Below are positions 35,267-45,123 of a stretch of 64,000 bases of DNA, piece by piece. How positions within the stretch are numbered: the stretch's first letter is position 1; every line of letters begins with the position of its first letter. The translations under genes and the position numbers were made by a program. This DNA comes from CAVVJA01 sp963779485 (GTDB lineage: Bacteria; Actinomycetota; Actinomycetes; Mycobacteriales; Jatrophihabitantaceae), in contig CAVZYJ010000017.1 in the NCBI GenBank assembly GCA_963779485.1, forward strand, positions 1 through 64,000. The letters run 5' to 3'. The notes under the pieces are model-generated. The model was not told the origin of the DNA. It searched no databases and saw nothing but the letters and a program-made list of their open reading frames with translations.

Positions 35267-36269
35267 TCAACTCCGAGCGGCCCGCAGATCTCGGCGCAGC
35301 TCCTGCGGCAAGGCGAACGTCAGCCGCTCCTCGGTGTGACTGACCTCCTGCATGTCTGTGTAGCCGTGGTCCGCGAGCCACGCTGCAACTTCCTGCACCA
35401 GCACCTCGGGGACCGACGCACCGGAGGACAGGCCCACGGTCTGCACCCCGTCCAGCCAGGCGACGTCGATGCCCTCGGCGTTCTCGACGAGCCGGGCCGC
35501 GGTGGCGCCGGCCGCCCGCGCGACTTCGACCATGCGCACCGAGTTGCTGGAGTTCTCCGATCCCACGACGAGGAACAGCTCGACCTCGGGGGCGATCACC
35601 TTCACCGCCGCTTGCCGGTTCTGCGTCGCGTAGCAGATGTCGTCGCTCGGCGGCGACTGCAGGGTGGGGAACCGGTTGCGGAGTGCGTCGACGGTCTGCA
35701 TGGTCTCGTCGACGGACAACGTGGTCTGGGACAGCCAGACGACACGTTCCGGGTCGTGGACCTGGACCCGCGACACGTCGCCGGGGCCGTCGACGAGCCG
35801 GATGACGTCGGGCGCCTCCCCGGTCGTCCCGACGACCTCCTCGTGGCCGTCGTGGCCGATGAGCAGGATGTCGTAGCCCTCCTGCGCGAACCGCCGGGCC
35901 TCGTTGTGGACCTTCGTCACCAGCGGGCACGTGGCATCGATCGTGCGCAGCTGCGCGGCGCGCGGCCTCCTCGTGCACGGCCGGGGCCACTCCGTGGGCC
36001 GAGAACACGACGGTGGCTCCTTCGGGAACGTCGTCCGTCTCCTCGACGAATATCGCGCCGCGCTTCTCCAGCGCCTGGACGACGTGCAGGTTGTGCACGA
36101 TCTGCTTGCGGACGTAGATCGGCGCGCCGTAGTGCTCGAGAGCGTGCTCGACCGTCTGGACCGCGCGGTCCACGCCGGCGCAGTATCCACGCGGCCGAGC
36201 GAGCAACACCCGACCCGGGCGCTGGGGCGTGGCATCGGCGCTGGACGCCTCGGCGGGGTCGAAAGTCAT
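35267..36269 (-). CDS. ispH: 4-hydroxy-3-methylbut-2-enyl diphosphate reductase, one frame break
   Basis: From ATG 36269, VLLARPRGYCAGVDRAVQTV provides the first cluster Cys; YVRKQIVHN and VVFSAHGVAP follow. Near 35,960 the frame changes, and the second frame continues with TIDATCPLVTKVHNEARRFA (second Cys), then VGSENSSNSVRMVEVA and GLSSGASVPEVLVQEVA. The third Cys lies in DDICYATQNRQAAV. The coding length from 36269 to 35267 is not a multiple of three; deleting one base in the CGCGCCGCGC run restores about 333 residues. It makes IPP and DMAPP, the last MEP-pathway step, and is essential, so the break is probably an error. Confidence 0.88.
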
Positions 36270-36312
36270 ACCACGATGGTACGGATGGCGCCCGGTACGG
36301 CAGGCTGATGGC

Positions 36313-36987
36313 ATGTCGCCGCTGCCCACCCCGGCTCGCGCCTCCATAGGACTAGCCGCAATCGCCATCTCGTCGGTACGCGAGTCGCCCCGCAAGCTCG
36401 TCGAAGTACCGGTCATCGCTGTCGGTACCGTCCTTCAGCTGTCGCTGCGCGCCCAGCAGCGATATGCCGAGCTCGTCGCCAGGGGCGACGAGGTCCTCGA
36501 CCATTTGCGCGGCGTCCCCGAGGAACCGCCGTCGTGGGCGACCTTTGACGAGGCGCCCGGCCGAGCCCGGCTCGGTCGGCGACTCACGCGCGGCGAGCGA
36601 CACGGCGGCGGCGGAGACCGATCTGGCTGACGCGCTCGAAGAGGAGGCGTTGGCCGAGTTGCTGGAGGCCGAGGCGCTGGCGGCGCTCGAGGAGGCCGAG
36701 GCGGAGAACCTCGCCGAGGCGATCGATACCGCCGATCTCGCCGCCGAGCCGGCGTCCGAACCCAACCGCCGGCCAGCCGCCGCCAAGTCAAGGACCGTCA
36801 GCGCGGCCGACGTCACCGGTCGGCAAGCCGACCGCGAAGAAGGCCCGAGCGAAAGCCTCGACGGCACCCCACAACAGCCGAGGCCACGGTCGCGGAGAGG
36901 GCCAGCGAAGCGGCCGACCGAGCCGCCGGACGTCACCGGTCGACGACGCAGCCGCCCGGCGCGGACGTGGACCCGCCCGGGGTCTGA
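36313..36987 (+). pseudogene. Lipid-droplet-associated-type protein, several frame breaks
   Basis: The position between ispH and xseA and the N-terminus (ASIGLAAIAISSVRESPRKL, then PVIAVGTVLQLSLRAQQRYA, then LVARGDEVLDHLRG) fit the actinobacterial lipid-droplet-associated protein (Rv1109c type). Near 36,600 the frame changes to an acidic segment (DLADALEEEALAELLEAEAL), near 36,810 to a Lys/Ala-rich segment (KPTAKKARAKAS), and near 36,880 back to a helical tail (EATVAERASEAADRAAG) whose TGA at 36,985-36,987 overlaps the xseA ATG. Content is therefore complete but the frame is broken about three times. Confidence 0.65.
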
Positions 36988-38183
36988 TGGCTCGGCTCAC
37001 GTCGTCTCCCGAGGAGCCGATCCCCGTTCGGGTGGTGGCCCAGAAGATCGGCGCATGGATCGCTCGGCTGGGCGAGATCTGGGTCGACGGGCAGATCGCG
37101 CAACTGACCCGCCGGCCGGGCGTGGCCACCGCGTTCCTGACTCTGCGGGATCCCGATTCCACGATCTCGCTCACCGTCACCTGTGGCCGGGGCGTGCTGC
37201 CGGACGGCGTCGACGAGGGGTCCCGGGTCGTCGTGCACGCTCGGCCGGACTTCTATCTGGAGCGCGGTGTGTTGAGCCTGCGGGCCAGCGAAATGCGTCT
37301 CGTCGGGCTCGGCGAGCTGCTCGCTCGGCTGGAAGCGCTGCGGCGGCTGCTCGCGGCCGAGGGGTTGTTCGCTCGCGAGCGCAAGCGTCCGCTGCCGTTT
37401 CTCCCACGCCGCGTCGGCATCATCACCGGCCGGGCCAGCGCGGCCGAACACGATGTGGTGGAGAACGCGCGGCGCCGGCTGCCGGCCGTCCGGTTCCGGA
37501 TCGAGAACGCGGCGACGCAGGGTCCGGCGGCGGTGGCCGAGGTCGTCGCGGCGCTGGAGCGGCTGGACCGTGATCCCGAGGTCGACGTGATCGTGATCAC
37601 GCGGGGAGGGGGCAGCGTCGAGGATTTGCTGCCGTTCAGCAACGAGACGCTACTTCGGGCGGTGGCCGGGTGCGCAACGCCGGTCGTGAGCGCGATAGGC
37701 CACGAGAGCGACACGCCGCTGCTCGACCTGGTCGCCGATGTCGCGGCGTCGACACCCACGGATGCCGGCAAGCGCGTGGTGCCGGATCTGGCCGACGAGC
37801 TGGCCCGGGTCCGCGATCTGCGAGACCGGGCCCGAGCGTCGGTGCGCCGCCGAGTCCAGGCTGAGACGGAGGCGGTCGCGTCCGTGCCCGACCGGCTACG
37901 CAGCGCCATGCGCGGCTACCTCGCCCAGGCCCGATCCGACACGTCGGCTCAGCGGGATCGAATCCGCCGGCATGTCACCGCCCGGCTGGCCGCCGCCGTG
38001 GCCGACCTCGACCACGTGCAGGCGCGGGTCCGCGCGCTGTCGCCCCAGTCCACGCTCGACCGTGGCTACGCCGTCGTCCGCACGGCCGGCGGCCGGGTGG
38101 TGCGCGATCCGGCCGAGGCGCAGGGGTCGCTGCGGATTCGGGTGGCCCGTGGCGAGTTCGGTGCGATCACCGACACCGCCTAG
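36987..38183 (+). CDS. xseA: Exodeoxyribonuclease VII large subunit
   Basis: A 398-residue protein: N-terminal OB-fold (VDGQIAQLTRRPGVATAFLT), then the catalytic domain with PRRVGIITGRASAAEHDV, VDVIVITRGGGSVEDLLPFS and PVVSAIGHESDTPLLDLVAD, then a coiled-coil region and the C-terminal STLDRGYAVV segment. With xseB it forms the single-strand-specific exonuclease that degrades ssDNA to oligonucleotides. Its ATG overlaps the stop of the upstream gene. Confidence 0.94.
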   Translation: MARLTSSPEEPIPVRVVAQKIGAWIARLGEIWVDGQIAQLTRRPGVATAFLTLRDPDSTISLTVTCGRGVLPDGVDEGSRVVVHARPDFYLERGVLSLRASEMRLVGLGELLARLEALRRLLAAEGLFARERKRPLPFLPRRVGIITGRASAAEHDVVENARRRLPAVRFRIENAATQGPAAVAEVVAALERLDRDPEVDVIVITRGGGSVEDLLPFSNETLLRAVAGCATPVVSAIGHESDTPLLDLVADVAASTPTDAGKRVVPDLADELARVRDLRDRARASVRRRVQAETEAVASVPDRLRSAMRGYLAQARSDTSAQRDRIRRHVTARLAAAVADLDHVQARVRALSPQSTLDRGYAVVRTAGGRVVRDPAEAQGSLRIRVARGEFGAITDTA

Positions 38184-38194
38184 GGTCGGCATCG

Positions 38195-38524
38195 ATGAGC
38201 ACTGACGATTCCAGCCTGACCGACGACGGTCGCGGCCAGCCGAGGCCCGCGGCCGAGCACGAGGAGATCGGGCCCGCGGAGATCGGGTACGAGGACGCGC
38301 GCGCGCAGCTCGGTGACGTGGTGCGCCGGCTGGAGTCCGGGGGGCAGACGCTGGAGGAGTCGCTCGCGCTGTGGCAGCGCGGCGAGGAGCTCGCCGACAT
38401 CTGCGAGCGGTGGTTGTCGGGCGCGACGGCTCGGCTGAACGCGGTCATCGCGGCGCCCGAGAGCGCCTCGGCCGCCGCCCGGGACGACGAATCGGCCGCG
38501 GAGCACGGTTCGCATCGGAGCTGA
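38195..38524 (+). CDS. xseB: Exodeoxyribonuclease VII small subunit
   Basis: A 109-residue protein with the XseB core IGYEDARAQLGDVVRRLESG, then GQTLEESLALWQRGEELADI. The N- and C-terminal 25 residues are variable and low in complexity. It begins 11 bases after xseA, so the operon is xseA-xseB. Confidence 0.93.
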   Translation: MSTDDSSLTDDGRGQPRPAAEHEEIGPAEIGYEDARAQLGDVVRRLESGGQTLEESLALWQRGEELADICERWLSGATARLNAVIAAPESASAAARDDESAAEHGSHRS

Positions 38525-38631
38525 GGCGACCGGCATTCTGCGAAGATGACCGGATCAGCCCCCCGCCGCGCCGCCACCGCGTCGCCGGTAGCGGAGGCCG
38601 TCGTCGTCCGAATCATACCGGGAGGCTCACC

Positions 38632-39681
38632 GTGACCCAGCCGTCGGATTCCACCGCCGGCAACGTTCCGCCGGAATTGGCGGTAGCCCGCCAGGCCCCG
38701 GATCGCAACCTCGCCCTCGAGCTGGTGCGGGTGACCGAGGCAGCGGCGATGGCTGCCGGACGATGGGTCGGACGAGGCGACAAGAACGGCGGCGACGGCG
38801 CGGCCGTGGACGCGATGCGAACGCTCATCGGCACCGTCTCGATGCGAGGAGTCGTCGTCATCGGCGAGGGCGAGAAGGACGACGCGCCGATGCTCTACAA
38901 CGGCGAAGAGGTCGGCGACGGCACCGGCCCACTCTGCGACGTTGCGGTCGACCCGATCGACGGAACGACCCTGATGTCCAAGGGCATGCCGAACGCGCTG
39001 GCGGTGATCGCGGTCGCCGAGCGGGGAACCATGTTCGACCCGTCCGCGGTGTTCTACATGGAGAAGATCGCGACCGGTGTCGAGGCGGCCGACGTCATCG
39101 ACATCACCGCCCCGCCCGCAGAGAACGTCCGGCGGGTGGCCAAGGCCAAGCGCGGCCATCCGGAAGACGTCACGGTGTGCATCCTCGACCGACCGCGACA
39201 CGCCGATCTCATTCGGGACGTCCGCGACTGCGGAGCGCGCATCAAGTTCATCAGCGACGGCGACGTCGCTGGGGCGATCTCCGCGGCCCGGCCCGGCACC
39301 GGTGTGGATCTGCTCCTCGGCATCGGCGGGACGCCGGAAGGCATCATCGCCGCGGCCGCGCTGCGGTGCATGGGCGGGACGATCCAGGGTCGGCTGTGGC
39401 CGCGCGATGACGAGGAGCGGCAGAAGGCCATCGACGCCGGCCACGACCTGGACCGCGTACTGACTACCGAACGACCTGGTCCGAGGGCGAGGACATCTTC
39501 TTCTGTGCGACCGGCATCACCGACGGCGAATTGCTGCGGGGCGTGCGCTATTACGCCGACTCGGTGCGCACCGAGTCGATCGTGCTGCGATCCAAGTCGG
39601 GCACGGTCCGCGTGATCGATTCCCTTGCACCAGCTCGGCAAACTGCGCGCCTACTCCGCGATCAACTTCGACCGGGCCTGA
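38632..39681 (+). CDS. glpX: Class II fructose-1,6-bisphosphatase, frame breaks near the 3' end
   Basis: About 349 residues from GTG 38632, with GGGAGG upstream. GRGDKNGGDGAAVDAMR, GEGEKDDAPMLYNGEEVGDG and VDPIDGTTLMSKGMPNALA are the metal and substrate motifs. Near 39,465 the frame breaks (DLDRVLTT, then NDLVRG in a second frame); near 39,487 it moves again to EDIFFCATGITDGELLRGVR, and near 39,625 to LHQLGKLRAYSAINFD with TGA at 39,679-39,681. Removing single bases restores the family sequence. GlpX is the main FBPase of actinobacteria and needed for gluconeogenesis. Confidence 0.87.
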
Positions 39682-39753
39682 TCATTAACCCAAGAATCAA
39701 GTGATCGCGCTACGGTCTATAGGTCCGCTGAGGTACTCGAGAGAGGCGCGAAC

Positions 39754-40128
39754 ATGTTGGTCACGACGACAAACGAAATCCCCGGATGGCAGATCCAACG
39801 CGTGATCGGCGAGGTGTTCGGCCTGACGGTACGGTCGCGGAACGCCTTCTCCCAGATGGGCGCCGGATTGAAGTCGATGTTCGGCGGCGAGCTGCAAGGC
39901 ATGACCAAGAATCTGATCGAGAGCCGTAACGAGGTGATGAGCCGCATGCTCGAAGCGGCGCGCGCTCGGGGCGGCAACGCGGTGATCTGCATGCGCTTCG
40001 ACACCTCGGACATGGCCGACACCTGGACCGAACTGTGCGCCTACGGCACTGCGGTCGTGGCCGTACCGGTCGACGAAGGAGCTCGTCAGACGGCGGCTGA
40101 ACTCGGGTACGGTCAGCCGGCCCGCTAG
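39754..40128 (+). CDS. YbjQ-like heavy-metal-binding domain protein (UPF0145)
   Basis: A 124-residue protein: MLVTTTNEIPGWQIQRVIGE, then GLTVRSRNAFSQMGAGLKSM, then MLEAARARGGNAVICMRFD. This is the pentameric YbjQ/UPF0145 fold. The natural ligand is unknown. It has a GAGAGAGG ribosome site and stands alone between glpX and fumC. Confidence 0.88.
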   Translation: MLVTTTNEIPGWQIQRVIGEVFGLTVRSRNAFSQMGAGLKSMFGGELQGMTKNLIESRNEVMSRMLEAARARGGNAVICMRFDTSDMADTWTELCAYGTAVVAVPVDEGARQTAAELGYGQPAR

Positions 40129-40233
40129 CCCATGTGGTCAGAAGCACCGTCTTTCGGGTCACAGTCAACTTCGCGTGCTCGGCGTCCCGCTTACGATCGG
40201 CGCATCCGCCCACCTCGAGGAGCGAGCGATCCG

Positions 40234-41640
40234 ATGACGACTACCCAGGACTACCGCGTCGAGAAGGACTCCATGGGGGATGTCCGGGTGCCGCGCGAGG
40301 CCAAATGGGGCGCCCAGACCCAGCGGGCAATCGACAACTTTCCCATCTCCGGACTGCCGCTGGAGCGCGAGATGATCGCCGCGCTGGCCATGATCAAGGG
40401 CGCATCGGCCCAGGTTCGAGCGCAGCGCGGCCTGCTCGATCCGACCAAGGCCGCGGCCATCGCGCAGGCCGCGGCCGAGGTGGTCCGCGGGGACTGGGAC
40501 GCCGAGTTTCCGATCGACACCTTCCAGACCGGCTCGGGCACGTCGTCGAACATGAACGCCAATGAGGTGCTGGCCCAGCTGGCGTCCGAGCTCCTCGGGG
40601 GCGAGGTGCCGATCCACCCGAACGACGACGTCAACGACCCGCTGTCCAGCAACGACCAGTTCCCGTCGGCGATCCACATCGCGGCGACCCGGACGGTCAC
40701 CACGGACCTGATTCCCGCACTCCGCCAGCTCGCCGCGTCGCTGTCGGCGAAGGCGGCGGAGTTCGCCAAGGTGGTGAAGTCTGGTCGCACGCACCTGATG
40801 GATGCCACCCCGGTCACGCTCGGTCAGGAGTTCGGCGGATATGCGGCCCAGGTCCAATACGGGATCGAACGGCTCGAGACGGCCCTGCCGCGCGTGGCCG
40901 AGCTGCCGTTGGGCGGCACGGCCGTCGGCACCGGGATCAACGCGCCCGTCGGCTTCGGCGCGGAGGTCATTCGCATCCTCGCGGCCGAGACCGGATTGCC
41001 GCTCACCGAGGCCCGCGATCACTTCGAGGCGCAGGGCGCCCGGGACGGCCTGGTCGAGCTCTCCGGGGTGCTGCGCACGATCGGCGCGGGCCTCTACAAG
41101 ATCGCGAACGACATCCGCTGGATGGGCTCCGGCCCCCGGACCGGACTGACCGAGCTATCGGTGCCCGACCTGCAACCCGGTTCGTCGATCATGCCGGGCA
41201 AGGTCAACCCGGTCGTGTGCGAGGCGGTGTCCCAGGTCGTCGCGCAGGTGATGGGCAACGACGCCTGCGTCGTCTGGGCCGGCGCGAGCGGCAACTTCGA
41301 GCTCAACGTGATGTTGCCGGTCATGTCGCGCAACGTACTGGAGTCGATCCGACTGCTCGCGAGCGTGTCGCGGGTCTTCGCGGGCAAGTGTATCGACGGC
41401 CTCGTGGCCAACGTCGACCGCTGCCGTGAGTACGCCGAGTCCTCGCCGGCCATCGTCACCCCGCTGAACCATTACGTCGGCTACGACGAGGCGGCCAAGA
41501 TCGCCAAGCAAGCGCTGGCCGAACGAAAGACGATCCGCGAGGTGGTCGTCGAGCGAGGACACGTCGAGTCCGGCGCGATCAGCGCCGAGAAGCTCGACGA
41601 GGTTCTCGACGTGCTATCGATGACCCATCCGGGCCCGTAA
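40234..41640 (+). CDS. fumC: Fumarate hydratase class II
   Basis: A 468-residue protein. KWGAQTQRAIDNFPISG, GSGTSSNMNANEVLA, SGRTHLMDATPVTLGQEF and the signature GSSIMPGKVNP are all present, with the C-terminal fumarase tail. The start at 40234 follows GAGGAGCG. It converts fumarate to malate in the TCA cycle. Frame intact. Confidence 0.95.
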   Translation: MTTTQDYRVEKDSMGDVRVPREAKWGAQTQRAIDNFPISGLPLEREMIAALAMIKGASAQVRAQRGLLDPTKAAAIAQAAAEVVRGDWDAEFPIDTFQTGSGTSSNMNANEVLAQLASELLGGEVPIHPNDDVNDPLSSNDQFPSAIHIAATRTVTTDLIPALRQLAASLSAKAAEFAKVVKSGRTHLMDATPVTLGQEFGGYAAQVQYGIERLETALPRVAELPLGGTAVGTGINAPVGFGAEVIRILAAETGLPLTEARDHFEAQGARDGLVELSGVLRTIGAGLYKIANDIRWMGSGPRTGLTELSVPDLQPGSSIMPGKVNPVVCEAVSQVVAQVMGNDACVVWAGASGNFELNVMLPVMSRNVLESIRLLASVSRVFAGKCIDGLVANVDRCREYAESSPAIVTPLNHYVGYDEAAKIAKQALAERKTIREVVVERGHVESGAISAEKLDEVLDVLSMTHPGP

Positions 41641-41663
41641 GCGCTCCATCCCGGCTAGTCCAC

Positions 41664-41708
41664 TCATGATCTTGGACTTATCGTCGCCCCAGGAAGTCCA
41701 CGTCACGA
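41664..41708. repeat. Dispersed palindromic repeat, copy 2
   Basis: TCATGATCTTGGACTTA at the left matches the left arm of the intact copy at 60,632; the right arm AAGTCCACGTCACGA is slightly decayed. It lies between convergent fumC and bioY, where a bidirectional terminator would be expected. Confidence 0.6.
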
Positions 41709-41738
41709 CTGGATTTGGCGGCTAGCGACCCGGCGAGA

Positions 41739-42329
41739 TCAAGCATCCGGCCGGAATCGATGAACGGCCTTCCACGCCGCCGGAAAGGCGAGCGCGGCCA
41801 GGCCGAGCTTCATCGCGTCGCTGATCAGGAACGGGCGTACCCCGAGATCGAACGCCTGGCCCGCGGACAGGTTCAGGTCGGCCGCAAGCCAGACCGCCCC
41901 GAACAGATAGATGATCGCGCTGCCCGCGACCATCAGGCCGACCGTGGTTACCACGTGGCGATCGGCGTGGCGACGAGCCAGTTCCCCGACAACACCGGCC
42001 CCGACGATGAAGCCCAGGAGGTAACCGAACGACGGGCCGCCCCACCCGTGGCCGTGCGACGCGAACCATGGCATACCGATTACCCCGGCCGCGACATAAA
42101 GCGTCATCGACAACAGGCCCCGAATCGTGCCGAGCGCCGCCCCGGTCACCAGCACGGCCATCGTCTGCAACGTGAACGGAACCGGCGTCAGAGACGTGGT
42201 AATCGATACCTGGGCTGCGAGGCCGGTGAGGGCCGCTCCCCCGACAACCAAGGCAGCGTCGCGAACGAGCGCCCCGGGCACGAGGTCGGCGAGCACCAAT
42301 CGATCTGACGTTGCAGCGGCGGAGGTCAT
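41739..42329 (-). CDS. bioY: Biotin transporter S-component BioY
   Basis: About 196 residues and six membrane segments. LTPVPFTLQTMAVLVTGAAL, LYVAAGVIGMPWFASHGHG and SFGYLLGFIVGAG are BioY motifs. The start at 42329 is preceded by GGGGAGCG; an upstream in-frame ATG at 42410 adds a non-hydrophobic extension. It imports biotin, alone or with a shared ECF module not present here. Confidence 0.9.
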   Translation of the reverse strand: MTSAAATSDRLVLADLVPGALVRDAALVVGGAALTGLAAQVSITTSLTPVPFTLQTMAVLVTGAALGTIRGLLSMTLYVAAGVIGMPWFASHGHGWGGPSFGYLLGFIVGAGVVGELARRHADRHVVTTVGLMVAGSAIIYLFGAVWLAADLNLSAGQAFDLGVRPFLISDAMKLGLAALAFPAAWKAVHRFRPDA

Positions 42330-42430
42330 GCGCGCTCCCCAGAAATGACGGACGCCATCAGGTCGCCCGATGCTAGCGCCAGCCATCTCATCGTCGGCGA
42401 CCCCGTGCACGCGGTCACACCTCGCCTGCC

Positions 42431-42471
42431 GATGATCTTGGACCGGTGGTCTTTGGCCCGGTCACGACTCG
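42431..42471. repeat. Dispersed palindromic repeat, copy 3 (degenerate)
   Basis: GATGATCTTGGACC at the left and GTCACGACTCGG at the right correspond to decayed arms of the same repeat. It lies downstream of phoH and upstream of bioY on the same strand. Confidence 0.45.
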
Positions 42472-42494
42472 GGGGGTAGCTCTCGGATCGCCGA

Positions 42495-43838
42495 CTACAA
42501 GGGCAGATACTCGAGCATCTCGGTGACGAGGGCGGCGATGGGCGATCGCTCCGAACGGGTCAACGTGACATGCGCGAACAGCGGATGGCCGCGCAGCGCG
42601 TCGATCACGGCGGCAACTCCGTCGTGCCGGCCGACCCGCAGGTTGTCGCGCTGCGCGACGTCATGGGTCAGCACGACGCGGGAACCGGTTCCGATCCGCG
42701 ATAGCACCGTGAGCAGGACGTTGCGCTCCAGGGACTGCGCTTCGTCGACGATGACGAACGAGTCGTGCAAGGACCGTCCCCGAATATGCGTCAGCGGCAG
42801 CACTTCGATCATGCCGCGATCGATCACCTCGTCGATGACGTTCTGGCTGACCAACGCACCAAGGGTGTCGAACACGGCTTGCGCCCAGGGTGCCATCTTC
42901 TCGTTCTCGGTTCCTGGCAGGTAGCCGAGCTCCTGCTGGCCCACGGCGTAAAGCGGTCGGAACACGACCACCCGCTTGTGGGCTCGCCGTTCCAAGACCG
43001 CATCCAATCCGGCGCAGAGCGCAAGCGCGGACTTGCCGGTGCCGGCGCGACCACCGAGCGAGACGATGCCGATCTCGGGATCCAGCAGCAGATCCAGCGC
43101 GACCCGCTGCTCGGCCGAGCGACCATGCAGGCCGAACGCTTCGCGGTCGCCACGCACGAGGCGTACCTGCTTGTCCGGCGTGATGCGGGCGAGCGCTGAG
43201 CCCCGCGGCGACTGTAGGACCAATCCGGTGTGACAGGGAAGATCCGACGCCGCGGCCAGGTCTCGATAGTCGTCGGACATCAGCGGAACGCGATCGGCGG
43301 TGTAGAGCGCGGCAACGGTCTCGGCCGCGACCGCGACTTCGGCCATGCCCGTCCACCCCGACACGATGGCGGGGTGGACGCGGTACTCGTCCGCATGCAA
43401 CCCGACCGACGCCGCCTTGACCCGCAGCGGCATGTCCTTGGTGACCAGCGTGACGTCCCGGCCCTCGGCGGCCAGATTCAAGGCGACGGCCAGGATGCGC
43501 GCGTCGTTGCCGTCGACGCGGAAGCCCGCCGGCAGGCGAGAGAGGTCGGCGTGATTCAGCTCGACGTGCAGTCTTCCTCCGCCGTCGCCAATGGGCACCG
43601 GCGCATCGAGCCGGCCTTCCTGCACCCGCAGATCGTCGAGCTGCCTCAGGGTCTCCCGAGCAAACCAGCCGAGCTCCGGGTGATGGCGCTTGCCCTCCAG
43701 CTCGCTGATGACGACAAGCGGCAACACAACATCGTGCTCCCCAAACCGGCCGAGCGCCCCCGGGTCCGCGAGCAAGACCGAGGTATCCAGGACGAACACG
43801 CGGCGAAGATCAGGCTCGGTCGAGATGGCGGCGCTCAT
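42495..43838 (-). CDS. PhoH-family ATPase with N-terminal PIN domain (PhoH2)
   Basis: A 447-residue protein. The PIN domain opens with RRVFVLDTSVLLADPGAL and includes VLPLVVISELEGKRH and TLVTKDMPLRVKA. The PhoH ATPase domain has Walker A GGRAGTGKSALALCAGL, then RPLYAVGQQELGYLPGTENE and FVIVDEAQSLERNVLLTVLS. PhoH2 proteins are ATP-driven RNA helicase-nucleases. The start at 43838 (MSAAIST) is preferred over 43901. Confidence 0.9.
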   Translation of the reverse strand: MSAAISTEPDLRRVFVLDTSVLLADPGALGRFGEHDVVLPLVVISELEGKRHHPELGWFARETLRQLDDLRVQEGRLDAPVPIGDGGGRLHVELNHADLSRLPAGFRVDGNDARILAVALNLAAEGRDVTLVTKDMPLRVKAASVGLHADEYRVHPAIVSGWTGMAEVAVAAETVAALYTADRVPLMSDDYRDLAAASDLPCHTGLVLQSPRGSALARITPDKQVRLVRGDREAFGLHGRSAEQRVALDLLLDPEIGIVSLGGRAGTGKSALALCAGLDAVLERRAHKRVVVFRPLYAVGQQELGYLPGTENEKMAPWAQAVFDTLGALVSQNVIDEVIDRGMIEVLPLTHIRGRSLHDSFVIVDEAQSLERNVLLTVLSRIGTGSRVVLTHDVAQRDNLRVGRHDGVAAVIDALRGHPLFAHVTLTRSERSPIAALVTEMLEYLPL

Positions 43839-44129
43839 GGGTCGCTCCAGATGGGGTTGGCGGACGGCAGGAGGGACGGCGTGGCCCGGATATCGGCACA
43901 ACGGGACTCCGAGGATCCGGCGGCAGCACCGCGCGATAGCCAGCGGGCGCCGGTCCGGCCCGAGTCGCTAGTCGTCGGCACGGTGCGGGACCTCCCGGGT
44001 GGGTCCGGTCGGCCGGATCCACCATCGAGAACGCTACCGGGCGCCGATCACACGCGCGTCGACGGCACGCGGTTCGGCGCCGATTCGGGCGGATCGTCCA
44101 TCGATGCCGGCCCCGCGACTCCTCCGGAT

Positions 44130-44903
44130 CTAGCTGCCGTAGCGACGTTGCCGGGTTCCGTAGTCGCGCAAGGCCCGCAGGAAGTCGACCTTGCGGAAAT
44201 CCGGCCAGAGCGCGTCGCAGAAGTAGAACTCCGAATGAGCCGACTGCCAGAGCAGGAAGCCGGACAACCGCTGTTCGCCCGAGGTGCGGATCACCAAATC
44301 CGGGTCGGGCTGCCCCCGGGTATACAGATGCTCGGCGATGTGATCGACGTCCAGGAACTCAGCGACTTCCTCCAGCGACCGACCCGCCGCGGCGTGCTCC
44401 TGCAGCAGCGCGCGCACTGCGTCGGCGATCTCCCGCCGGCCGCCGTAGCCCACGGCCACATTCACGGTGAGCCCGCGCCGGGTCGAGGTCCGGTCGGCGG
44501 CGGCCTTCAGGGCGCTGGCCGTCGCGTCCGGCAGCAGATCGAGCGCCCCGACCGGGTTGATGCGCCAGCGCCGACCGTCGGCTGACAGCTCGTCTGCGAC
44601 CCCCTCGATGATGCGCAGCAACGGCTCCAGCTCGCCGGCCGGCCGGGTGAGGTTGTCCGTGGACAGCAACCAGATGGTGACGTGCTGCACGCTGGCCTCG
44701 GTGCACCACTCGAGGAGGTCGGAGATCCGTCGGGCGCCCGCCACATGCCCCTCGGTCACGTCTTCGAATCCAGCCGCCCGCGCCCAGCGACGGTTTCCGT
44801 CAAGCATGACCGCGACGTGCTGCGGGACAGGCATTCCGGCGAGCTGACGAAAGAGCCGGCGTTCGTAGATCGAGTAGACAACGCTACGGACGCCCACGAT
44901 CAC
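44130..44903 (-). CDS. uppS: Isoprenyl transferase (cis-prenyl diphosphate synthase)
   Basis: A 257-residue protein. HVAVMLDGNRRWARAAGFE carries the catalytic Asp, and VQHVTIWLLSTDNLTRP, LTVNVAVGYGGRREIADAV and PDLVIRTSGEQRLSGFLLWQ are the UppS family motifs. In mycobacteria the Rv1086 counterpart makes Z,E-farnesyl diphosphate and sits in the same neighbourhood; which chain length is made here cannot be read from sequence. No frame breaks. Confidence 0.93.
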   Translation of the reverse strand: MIVGVRSVVYSIYERRLFRQLAGMPVPQHVAVMLDGNRRWARAAGFEDVTEGHVAGARRISDLLEWCTEASVQHVTIWLLSTDNLTRPAGELEPLLRIIEGVADELSADGRRWRINPVGALDLLPDATASALKAAADRTSTRRGLTVNVAVGYGGRREIADAVRALLQEHAAAGRSLEEVAEFLDVDHIAEHLYTRGQPDPDLVIRTSGEQRLSGFLLWQSAHSEFYFCDALWPDFRKVDFLRALRDYGTRQRRYGS

Positions 44904-45091
44904 GCAGCCTAGACCCGCAGATGTAGGAACCGGCCCGCTTCGCGCGCCGGACGCGGTGATCGTGGAGGCTGTTCACTGGCGGCCCGCGCAGGGTTAACCG
45001 ATCTTGACGCCGTTATCGTGCCGCGAACCGACCGGGCCCGGCGAACCCGGGGGAATACAGCCTCTAGACCTCTGGTTATCACGTGTGCAAG

Positions 45092-45107
45092 CATGTAATC
45101 ATGTAAT
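45092..45107 (+). promoter_or_regulatory. Tandem CATGTAAT repeats before the ribosome site
   Basis: CATGTAAT occurs twice without a gap (45,092-45,099 and 45,100-45,107), ending next to GAGGAGG of the downstream gene. Each copy contains ATGTAA, a start codon followed at once by a stop. It could be an operator for the RHH-like product, part of a promoter, or a translational control element. See the findings. Confidence 0.45.
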
Positions 45108-45123
45108 TGAGGAGGTCTCGAAG

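Noticed and set aside
43810..44025. 71-residue open frame between phoH and uppS
   Set aside because: Arg/Pro-rich translation typical of high-GC noncoding DNA; no family and no ribosome site.
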